Assembly: GCA_002749535.1 (NCBI GenBank)
Contig: MZZL01000365.1
Location: forward strand, 1 to 11,006
DNA length: 11,006 bases
Reading direction: 5' to 3'
Origin: Apophysomyces variabilis
Taxonomy: Eukaryota; Mucoromycota; Mucoromycetes; Mucorales; Mucoraceae
Part shown: piece after piece, positions 1-6,751 of the stretch
How positions within the stretch are numbered: the first letter of the stretch is position 1
Layout: the number at the start of each line of letters is the position of its first letter
The notes under the pieces: model-generated
What the model was told of the DNA's origin: nothing
Databases searched by the model: none
What the model saw: only the letters and a program-made list of their open reading frames with translations
Made by a program: the position numbers and the translations under genes

Positions 1-2
1 AT

Positions 3-86
3 ACTGTGAAGAGAGAGTTTTTGAAAATGTACGATCCCTGGATCATGGCCGGTCTTGTTGAGTATTTCAGTCTGGTCACAATTTGA
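3..86 (+). CDS. possible 3' end of an upstream gene (partial, C-terminal 27 codons)
   Basis: A frame is open from the left edge to a TGA at 84-86 and could encode the last 27 residues of a protein. The residues look protein-like, mixing charged and aromatic side chains, and include the stretch MYDPWIMAGLVEYFS. There is an internal ATG at 27. No family is recognised. An open run of this length is not rare by chance in AT-rich DNA, and no AATAAA follows closely, so this is only a candidate. It could also be a short random ORF. The sequence left of the window would settle it. Confidence 0.27.
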   Translation, partial: TVKREFLKMYDPWIMAGLVEYFSLVTI

Positions 87-1553
87 CTGGTGACCTAAGT
101 CATGACCTGTTATACCCTAATAGTACATTCAGACGCATTTATCTTAATTCTTATTCAGATCCTTAGTAAAATAATTTAAGAACATGTCGGACACGATGTA
201 AGAGATAAGTTACAGCTTCGTTTATCCTTAATCCATCGATAAACACCATTTAGTGTGGTACGCAAGTTATATATACAAGATTTCTTCTTATTTACATACC
301 ATTACAAAAACCGTATTTGTTACAACGTCTTCCGTACGAGTGGATCAGTCAGCTGCCAAAATGAACTCTGGACCATCGACCTCCGGACTTACATTGCATC
401 GTAAAGCATTGATAAACTGCCATTTTTGCATCGATCTGAAATCATCTGTGATGGCAGTAAATCTCGTTGCCTCATAAACGGATGTCGTTCAAGCACACAT
501 AAATTTGGTCCGCTTCGCCACGTGTGCTCGCCATTTTATCAATCATTGTGAGCCTCCTTGCTTAACGGGACCTGCCAGCAGTCGTACCTGGTGTTACATA
601 TACAAGCTATAGAGTAGAAAAGTCCTCCAAAATTGACCATTCTTGGCAATCACGCATTGAACGACAGGGCCAAAATTCTTATTAGTATAACAGCAAAGGC
701 GATAAAAGAAAGAATCGCCCTCACCCTACTGCGCAATTTCCAATAAAAGTATCCATGGGCTAACGAGGCCCTTTAGACTTCTTGGAGACACGCATCGTGT
801 CTACCCGCTGTTGCGTCACGGTCTGGTAATATCAATAAATGAGTGGTTTAGGGTATGTTGCCAGGGAAGCGAATGGTTGTTATGGTTTTGATAAGGACAA
901 AGAGGTATCTTGATTACTTGGTATTAAATAGGGCCAATGTACTAATTTGGAAGTGAAAAGAGTTCTTCTCTTTGTTTTCGTTTGTTTCTTCCTTTTTTCG
1001 CTATTGTTGGGTGAATATACTTACAGTATTCTTTTCTGTGTCGTAATTGCTGTAAAGCACTTTTCAGGCGACGTAGATTTCGCTGCAAAACGCTGTAGTT
1101 CGAGGTGCGGGGTACGAAATCACGCATCTGCATGGTAATTTCTGGCGACCTCGGATTGCTAAAGTTGAATCAGATAGGATGATATTAGCTTCCTCTCAAT
1201 CAATTCGCATTTCTATCTGGGTCTATTACTTGAACTGTCTACTCCATTGCTTGGAGAAAGACGTAATGATTGCGAATCACATGGTTTGAAGCGGAAGTTA
1301 CCGTCTAGCACGAAATTTGGGTCTGTTGTCCTACATTGCGGAGTGACCAGACGAACAAGAGGACAGTCAACGTGCACAACTGCCCTAAACCTTTTTCTGT
1401 GCAAGGAGCCAATGGGACATCACCATGGAAATTAGCTCTTTTTTTCTTTTTGTTGCGGTCCTCCTTTCGCAAAAGATTTCTCCTTTTCTGCTTTTCTAAC
1501 TCTTCTTCGATCCTCACCCTTCCCTCTCTTTAAGTTTTTACCTTCCTTATTGC
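87..1553. other. long intergenic region with no convincing gene
   Basis: About 1.47 kb in which no reading frame on either strand shows a recognisable domain or a believable splice structure. Small ATG ORFs (for example 361-477 and 839-913, both +) have no family signature. A TATATATA run lies at 268-275. There is a hairpin-like GGCGAT/ATCGCC pair at 698-719 and a perfect inverted repeat at 786-802. From about 1436 the DNA becomes strongly CT-rich and probably belongs to the promoter or 5' leader of the next gene. No tRNA-like or rRNA-like sequence was seen. Confidence 0.5.
786..802. repeat. perfect short inverted repeat
   Basis: AGACACG-CAT-CGTGTCT has 7-bp arms that are exact reverse complements, separated by 3 bases. 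It could be a dimeric transcription-factor site or a small hairpin. It lies about 800 bp upstream of the membrane-protein gene, in otherwise featureless DNA. Function is unknown and a chance palindrome of this size is possible. Confidence 0.45.
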
Positions 1554-1559
1554 TATATA
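1436..1559 (+). promoter_or_regulatory. CT-rich tract and TATA motif upstream of the membrane-protein gene
   Basis: From about 1436 to 1531 the + strand is strongly pyrimidine-rich, a composition common just upstream of well-expressed fungal genes. TATATA follows at 1554-1559, 43 nt before the ATG at 1602. A CTAAC at about 1496 followed by pyrimidines and an AAG also resembles an intron 3' end, so a 5'-UTR intron is an alternative reading. The assignment to this promoter is inference from position and composition. Confidence 0.4.
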
Positions 1560-1601
1560 CTCAAGTATCTCATTGACAGCTGTAATAAGAAACTACGAAG
1601 G

Positions 1602-2891
1602 ATGCGGTACAAAAGTACGCAAGGTTTATGGATTTCTATTTTGCTTGTTTTGCTCGCCAGTCATGTTCAGGCAGGCTTCTTCGACGGCATCTTTGGTGGG
1701 GGCGACAAGACCACTACCACACCAAACGCAGATGCCACTACGTCTAATCCTGGCAGCACTTCATCTGCAAACCCTACTACTCCCGACCATCCATTATCGA
1801 CTACTCCGGTTCTTCCCCCCACCTCACAATCGCCCACGGCTGGACAAACAACGTCTCTTCTACCGTCTCCTATTCCACCCACTTCATCGCAGCAGGCAAC
1901 AACGCAGGACCCTCATCCATCAACTTTATCTCCTTCCACGACGCAACGAAGTAACACTCGTAGCAGCAGTAATAATAACAGCGGATCAAATACGTCACAG
2001 CAAACCTCTAGTAGCGACAGTGCTTCTGCTTCTGCCACAAGCTCCAACCAAGCCGATAATTCTAATCAGAAACCTGCTTCCAGCAGCAACGTTGGTGTCA
2101 TCATTGGTTCAGTTTGCGCATTCGTAGCTGTTATTGGAGCAGGTTTTGGATATGCTTTCCTCTCGAAAACCCGTAAAAAGAATCGCAAAAACCGACTGTA
2201 TAATCAAGATACTCTGCCTAACCATGACTACAATTCGCCTGACAACAATGCGCACGGACCATTCGACTCACGCCCTTCACCTGCAATGGCTGCCGCAGCG
2301 GTTGTGGCCGCTGATAACATCCATCAGCAACAGCAACACAAGCCATACAATAACTGGGAAGATCCACATGCAGGATCACAGTACGCTTACAATCATCCTT
2401 CGCATGGAATGTCTCCTCAGATACCGCCTGCCGCTGCTACTCCTACCACACACGATCCCTATTACTCTCCACCCATGGCAACGACCGCATTAAATCCAGC
2501 TATGAATTATCCCGATGCTGGTGTCTCGGGTGCTTACTATAACGTTCACTCACCTGTTTCGAATGTAGCCCCTACGCATTATTACGAACCTGCTTACGGT
2601 GGGAACCAATATGATCCTTATTCTCAACAGCAGCAGTATACCAGCGTTCCGCCTGCTGCGACGCCCGTAATGGCTGCTTCTACAGCCACTGCTGGTCCCA
2701 CTTACTCTGCTCCTCACACGTATGACGACCCTCCGGCACAAGCGTCACAGCATTACCAGTCACCGAACACCTACGATCAGACTTATCACGTCGGACAGGA
2801 TCAGCAGCACCCGGGCACAAACGGTTTTCCATCCCATCAAGCAAACCCAACTGGCCATATGTACGGTGGCAATGAATGGAGCTACAGATAG
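1602..2891 (+). CDS. single-pass mucin-like membrane protein with long Tyr/Pro/Gln-rich cytosolic tail
   Basis: Uninterrupted 429-codon frame ending in TAG. Residues 1-24 look like a signal peptide: basic start, hydrophobic core around WISILLVLLAS, and likely cleavage after HVQA. Residues 25-162 are Ser/Thr/Pro/Asn-rich, suited to dense O-mannosylation, with N-glycosylation sequons at N125 and N130. One hydrophobic helix (about 164-187) is followed by a basic stop-transfer stretch, KTRKKNRKNR. The tail (about 190-429) is low-complexity, rich in Tyr, Pro, Gln, His and Asn. The topology is that of a type I plasma-membrane protein, reminiscent of fungal Wsc/Mid2-type stress sensors, but no WSC, CFEM or other named ectodomain is visible. 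A sensor role is therefore only a guess. The start is the ATG that gives the signal peptide. It is convergent with the MPO1-like gene. Confidence 0.85.
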   Translation: MRYKSTQGLWISILLVLLASHVQAGFFDGIFGGGDKTTTTPNADATTSNPGSTSSANPTTPDHPLSTTPVLPPTSQSPTAGQTTSLLPSPIPPTSSQQATTQDPHPSTLSPSTTQRSNTRSSSNNNSGSNTSQQTSSSDSASASATSSNQADNSNQKPASSSNVGVIIGSVCAFVAVIGAGFGYAFLSKTRKKNRKNRLYNQDTLPNHDYNSPDNNAHGPFDSRPSPAMAAAAVVAADNIHQQQQHKPYNNWEDPHAGSQYAYNHPSHGMSPQIPPAAATPTTHDPYYSPPMATTALNPAMNYPDAGVSGAYYNVHSPVSNVAPTHYYEPAYGGNQYDPYSQQQQYTSVPPAATPVMAASTATAGPTYSAPHTYDDPPAQASQHYQSPNTYDQTYHVGQDQQHPGTNGFPSHQANPTGHMYGGNEWSYR

Positions 2892-3188
2892 AACGAAACA
2901 TATCCGTTGAATAACTTGGCACCTTTACTGTGCTTTTTCACCCTTGCGTTTGTCCGGTCTGTGACCATATGTTAGAATCCGGATGAGCACCTATTTCGTA
3001 CATCAACCCAACCACATGTTTTCCACCTTTATTATTATAATTTTCGTTATACTATCCTTATTTTGTTTTATTTGATTATAGTTTTGCCTTTACCCACACC
3101 ACGAAACATGTTTGCATAAAGAGATACAAACGTGTGAATTTCTGCTTGAATGTAAATGTGCAATAGAAACAGTGGTTTATTCAAGGTT
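2892..3188. other. shared 3' intergenic region of two convergent genes
   Basis: About 300 bp between the stop codons of the membrane-protein gene (+) and the MPO1-like gene (-). It is AT-rich around 3020-3080, with several TTATT and TTTTATTT runs, which fits 3'-UTR and transcription-end DNA for both genes. No reading frame here looks coding. Confidence 0.55.
3176..3181 (-). terminator. AATAAA polyadenylation signal of the MPO1-like gene
   Basis: TTTATT on the + strand reads AATAAA on the minus strand, beginning 8 nt after the TGA of the MPO1-like gene (stop at 3189-3191). Position and orientation fit a poly(A) signal, with cleavage expected some 10-30 nt further on. The very short distance from the stop is unusual but workable. 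Confidence 0.5.
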
Positions 3189-3933
3189 TCATTTCGGCTT
3201 GGAAGCTGATTTCTTGGCACGGAATGCTGCAATGTCTTTGTTAACTTCAACCATCATTTCCTTGTGGAGCTGTGGACGATATCCAAGAGCAAACAGAACC
3301 TCGAAGAACACAAAATAAGGAGCGGAAACAAGCGCTTCAGATAGAATAAGTACTTTCCCGCGTTCCAAGTAAACCTCTTACCTTGAACCAAGTTGTCCAT
3401 TAGCTTAGGACTTCTCTTCTCGGCAAATCCATGACCAACGAATTGGATGATCCATGCTATAACATGTAGTACCACAGCATTCTTAGTAGCGTCAGGGTTG
3501 TTTAAATAGTACTGGTTTGCTGTATAAGCAGCACCGTAGAGCAAGGGAGCGCACAAAGCCTGGTCCGTGCCAATTAATGTCTGATTCCGTAAATGAATTC
3601 TGTGTAATTACCCCTGCTACAGGATCGAGGATGGCATAGTACGAGCTATAGAAGACAATGACAAAGAAGCTTAGGTTTGGTCCAAATGCTTTCAGCCATC
3701 CGAATGACTCGGGGAGCTGTGCGACATCTAGCAATGGGCCAGTCCTTGCACCGAAAACTAAGGCTGTTCCGCTGTCACGTAAGTCTTTCTCCTTAGCCGA
3801 TGTCAAGCGTGATGTACTTACAGGTCCACAAAATAAGGGGTACGAATACCATGTGTATGGCAATGTTAACCTTATTGTTATGATGGGCTCCATAGAACAC
3901 AAGTTGTTTCTTCAGATCGAATATGTCGGCCAT
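3189..3933 (-). CDS. MPO1: Mpo1-like 2-hydroxy fatty acid dioxygenase (DUF962/YGL010W family)
   Basis: Four exons on the minus strand: 3933-3822, 3757-3612, 3559-3382 and 3334-3189. The introns are 64, 52 and 47 nt, all GT...AG, and the phases join cleanly into 193 aa (yeast Mpo1 is of similar length). The N-terminus is MADIFDLKKQLVFYGAHHNN, followed by a second conserved His in NIAIHMVFVP. Three or four hydrophobic segments follow, then IIQFVGHGFAEKRSP, a hallmark of the family, and an ALVSAPYFVFFEVLF helix. In yeast Mpo1 is an ER membrane, Fe(II)-dependent dioxygenase acting in alpha-oxidation of 2-hydroxypalmitate during phytosphingosine breakdown. The conserved His residues (H17, H18, H27, H118, H129) are present, so activity is likely. 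A pyrimidine-rich TTTTTAG just upstream of the ATG suggests a 5'-UTR intron. The start is chosen by homology. Confidence 0.88.
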
Positions 3934-3989
3934 TATGTGAATTCCTTGCAAACCTAAAAAGAAGGCAAAAGGAGTGCAGGTTTAAATAT

Positions 3990-4193
3990 TCATAACGTGG
4001 GGATCACATGTAACACAAAATCCTTATGGTCACTATCCGTCTGACTCATCTCCTTTGTAACTTGGGTAAACACGCTATGGCCTACGGTAGACAAAGCATT
4101 TCTTAATGCTTTTCTATCCGTGGCATGATTTTCCGACGGCTGTGGTACACAGTCCTTTTCTTCTCGGCTTTTCATAGCGGGACTTTTCTCCAT
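3990..4193 (-). CDS. small 67-aa ORF in the MPO1 leader region (hypothetical, possibly a uORF)
   Basis: An ATG-started frame of 67 codons ends in TGA 57 bp upstream of the MPO1-like ATG and on the same strand. The product is hydrophilic (MEKSPAMKSREEKD at the start, then a Lys/Glu/Asp/Thr-rich stretch) with no signal peptide, membrane segment or known motif. None of the GT sites near its end gives a phase that would fuse it to MPO1. It may be an upstream ORF in the MPO1 transcript, an independent micro-gene, or chance. Confidence that it is translated is low. Confidence 0.2.
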   Translation of the reverse strand: MEKSPAMKSREEKDCVPQPSENHATDRKALRNALSTVGHSVFTQVTKEMSQTDSDHKDFVLHVIPTL

Positions 4194-4860
4194 AAAAAGC
4201 TATTTACAGGGCTTTTCAGGAATGAGTGAAAAAACCATCCTGATTTCATTCGTTCGGATAATTATTAACGCCTTGGGAAAGGAGGTTTTTCCGTAACTGA
4301 AAAAGCCAAGTATTGCCTTCATGCACCATCGCTTTAACTAACTGTAATACCTATTGTATCATAAATTCTCAGTTCACATGTGCTTCTCAGTAATCCCTAT
4401 GGTATGTTACCATCAGAGACCTCTCATGGCTTTCCTGCCCATGTCTGTAATTAAGTGCTGGGTGACCTTGTCTTTATTGCCAGATTGCGTGTGTCACCCA
4501 TTGGTGTAAGGCAGGTTGCGTATTCATAAACTATTCTTTTAGTTGAAAGTCATCTTACACAACAGTTATACCTTCTTTATATGAGAAAGGTTTTAGAAAG
4601 AAAAAGAAAAGAATGAGGAAATGCGTGAAGTTGCTCTGTTGTATAATACACGTATATGTGTGCACGCAGTGTAAGTATTTTAGGATCGATTCAAGGAACG
4701 CAGTGGCACCTCTCTGAATAGTTCCTACATCCGTTCCTTCAATAACGGGTGGAGATAAAGACTGATAGAGCAACATGATCCAATTGAGACACAATGGTTT
4801 CTTAGAACGAATCGAATGGGATCCACGTCGTAAAAAGATGCGCTTCTTTGCTGCCCAAAA

Positions 4861-4868
4861 TATATAAA
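4861..4868 (+). promoter_or_regulatory. TATA box of the Smr-domain gene
   Basis: TATATAAA lies 51 nt before the ATG at 4920. It helps decide the start. An in-frame upstream ATG at 4848 would place the TATA motif inside the coding sequence, so transcription from this TATA would favour the downstream MGNAQS start. This is inference from position only. Confidence 0.5.
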
Positions 4869-4919
4869 AAATTTTCTGGCTGCAGAAATCGGTGCCTTGG
4901 ACCTTTTCCTTGTGGTAAC

Positions 4920-5765
4920 ATGGGCAACGCACAATCTGTCGGGAAAGTCGTCAAGGAGGGCATCCAGATCTATGAGACCATCAAAAGTCAGCAGGAACAA
5001 CAGCAGCATGGACCAAGCAACAGTCATTACCCTCACCAATACCATGCTCCCCAGCAATACCATGCCCCACATCTAGATGAGCATGATGACCCCGACTACA
5101 GCCGTTTGCGTGCACTGGCTCATGAGGAAGCAGAGAAAAGAAATCATTGCTACGAAAAAAGTCAAGCTGCCTACCATAGCGGTGATGGTGCAGCAGGTAT
5201 ATACATTCGACTGTAATTTGCTTTCTTGACTTTCGGTTTTAGCCAAGGAATTGTCCAATCAAGGCCACTATCATGACGACCAGATGAAACGGTACAATAA
5301 ACAAGCTGCCGAGCTTGTATTTGCACGTAAGTAGCATCATGAGGCAATGCATGTAATTCACATTTATGTAAAAAAGAAAAGAATCAGAATCGCCCTCCAA
5401 CGGAAATCGACCTTCATGGACTATTTGTGCATGAGGCGTCGGAAAAAGTGGAAGAAGCGTTGAGTCGATGTCAGCGAGAAGGATACGATCACCTTGTCAT
5501 TATTGTTGGCAAAGGTCTTCACAGTCCAGGTAAGAACGGGTGAAGACTAGGATTCTCAAGACGATTGACGATTAGAAAACTAGGCAATATTGCCAAACTA
5601 AAGCCTGCCATATTGGAACTGGTGCATAAATACCAAGTACGCTGTGAACCCAATCGACCAAATCCTGGATGTATCTACGTTGAATTCGGCAAGGGTGTTG
5701 GCAACATGGACTGGCTCGACGTTTTTGCAAACAAGATGGCCAACGCAGACTGTGTCATTATGTGA
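4920..5765 (+). CDS. DUF1771-Smr domain protein, predicted N-myristoylated
   Basis: Four exons: 4920-5196, 5243-5326, 5377-5529 and 5584-5765. The introns are 46, 50 and 54 nt, and the join gives 231 aa. The protein starts MGNAQS (Gly2, Ser6), a textbook N-myristoylation context. A Gln/His/Pro/Tyr-rich linker follows (about 24-52) with a QYHAP repeat. DUF1771 spans about 57-119 (YSRLRALAHEEAEKRN, GDGAAAKELSNQG). An Smr domain follows at about 130-206, with IDLHG at 131-135, the GKGLHS motif at 165-170 and a closing NPGCIYVEF. Smr domains bind or cut nucleic acid; in eukaryotes related proteins (Cue2, N4BP2) act in RNA quality control, while the yeast DUF1771-Smr protein YPL199C is less understood. 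The second intron uses a less common AAG acceptor (5374-5376), the one that keeps phase with the donor. The start follows the TATA box and the myristoylation motif; an in-frame ATG at 4848 would add 24 residues. Confidence 0.88.
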
Positions 5766-6751
5766 TCACAAATGACAATTCACAAAGCATAAAGCGAAGG
5801 ATTTATTTAATCTGAATACCTGATCTCAATCCAGGGCAGATTGTGCTATGAAATCGCCCATATTGCCATTTATTCCCTGGTCAGCATCCATGAGCGAGTT
5901 ACTGCGCAGAACAAAGAACGAGATACTTTATACATGAAAGACGTTAATTTTAAAGGAGGTGAAATATCTTAAAGGACAATGTGGCTTTCCAACAGTTTGT
6001 TCCTTCTGGTACTGCGCCTGATATCATAAGGAAAAGGGAAATAGAGAGAACCTGTAGCAGCACATAGTGGTTTCGGTTCTTGATTCCCTCAGTCTCTTCT
6101 CCTGTGCATCTTTCTTCGACTTTCATGCTCGATATCTTCTATAGATCAGTATGCTATGTAATATGCGGGCATATGATCCTACCATTTATTTTTTTTATCT
6201 TCTTCTGTCCTACTCGGAAGGCGGTGCTTAAGTATCTTCTCGTTATTTTGCATTAGAGCCTTCTAATTATACCGAACCCTTTAATATATTGGAGCAGAAG
6301 CCCAGCCTAATTACCGAATAGGGGCATGGAAAACATTCCTTTTGTTTGTATTACTGTTGACGTTCCTGTGTAAGACGTTTGTTTTCGCACGTGAGTTTTT
6401 TCTTCCTGGAAATCCAGGTTTCTGGAATCTGCAACATACCCGAACACCTCTCAAGTCGATACCACCTCAGTGGCTTGTTCTGCTGGACAACATGCTGTTG
6501 TGTCCGAAGACCGAAGTGCGTGTCTAGTCCTTTACTGTCACATAGCACTCTCGGTTTCTCTGTTCCCCTGTACTTCATCGTACACGTACAAGCTTATCTT
6601 TTTGTAATTCCCTTAGATAAGACGTCTGTTACTGTTTTGCAGCAAATCGAGATCCATTATGCGATTGGGATCACCGCTGATGATAATACGCTTGACATAT
6701 TGATCTATCCAACATCATCTATTCATTCTCTTCTCTCTGAAACTCTATATT
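5766..6751. other. intergenic region and leader of the glycosyltransferase gene
   Basis: About 990 bp with no recognisable domain in any frame. The first part is the 3' region of the Smr gene. A pyrimidine-rich, T-rich tract lies around 6184-6220 and an AT-rich ATATATT at about 6284-6290. A strong acceptor-like TTACTGTTTTGCAG ends at 6642, suggesting a 5'-UTR intron in the downstream gene. After it, a 14-codon ORF (ATG 6659, TGA 6701-6703) could act as a uORF before the main ATG at 6752. A 61-codon frame at 6342-6527 has a hydrophobic start but begins with TTG and has no ATG, so it was not called. Confidence 0.45.

Larger units (their letters stand above)
3934..4919. other. divergent intergenic region between MPO1-like and Smr genes
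   Basis: About 990 bp between two divergent start codons, so it must carry both promoters. On the minus strand, CTCCTTTTGCCTTCTTTTTAG ending near 3954 looks like an intron acceptor in the MPO1 leader. A 67-codon minus-strand ORF (3990-4193) lies upstream of that point and could be a leader ORF. The Smr-side promoter has TATATAAA at 4861-4868. No other coding sequence is recognised. Confidence 0.5.

Noticed and set aside
361..477. 38-codon ATG ORF downstream of a TATATATA run
   Set aside because: No motif, no continuation by splicing and no 3' signal; chance ORF is the simpler explanation.
839..913. 24-codon ATG ORF followed by a GTATCT...TACTAAT...AAG intron-like segment (905-954)
   Set aside because: Joining at that acceptor gives an immediate TGA, and no downstream exon with a protein-like frame was found.
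1573..2127. 184-codon + strand frame overlapping the membrane-protein gene
   Set aside because: It is a shadow frame created by the repetitive Ser/Thr/Pro codons of the real gene; it has no domain, signal peptide or sensible composition.
4555..5072. minus-strand frames opposite the start of the Smr gene
   Set aside because: They are antisense to a well-supported exon or to its promoter and show no domain.
5952..5962. AAAGGAGGTGA, a perfect bacterial Shine-Dalgarno-like string
   Set aside because: The surrounding genes have spliceosomal introns, so this is fungal nuclear DNA. No coding frame starts at the right distance downstream.
6342..6527. 61-codon frame with a hydrophobic, signal-peptide-like start
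   Set aside because: It begins with TTG, has no ATG before its hydrophobic part, no recognised family, and lies in the leader of the glycosyltransferase gene.
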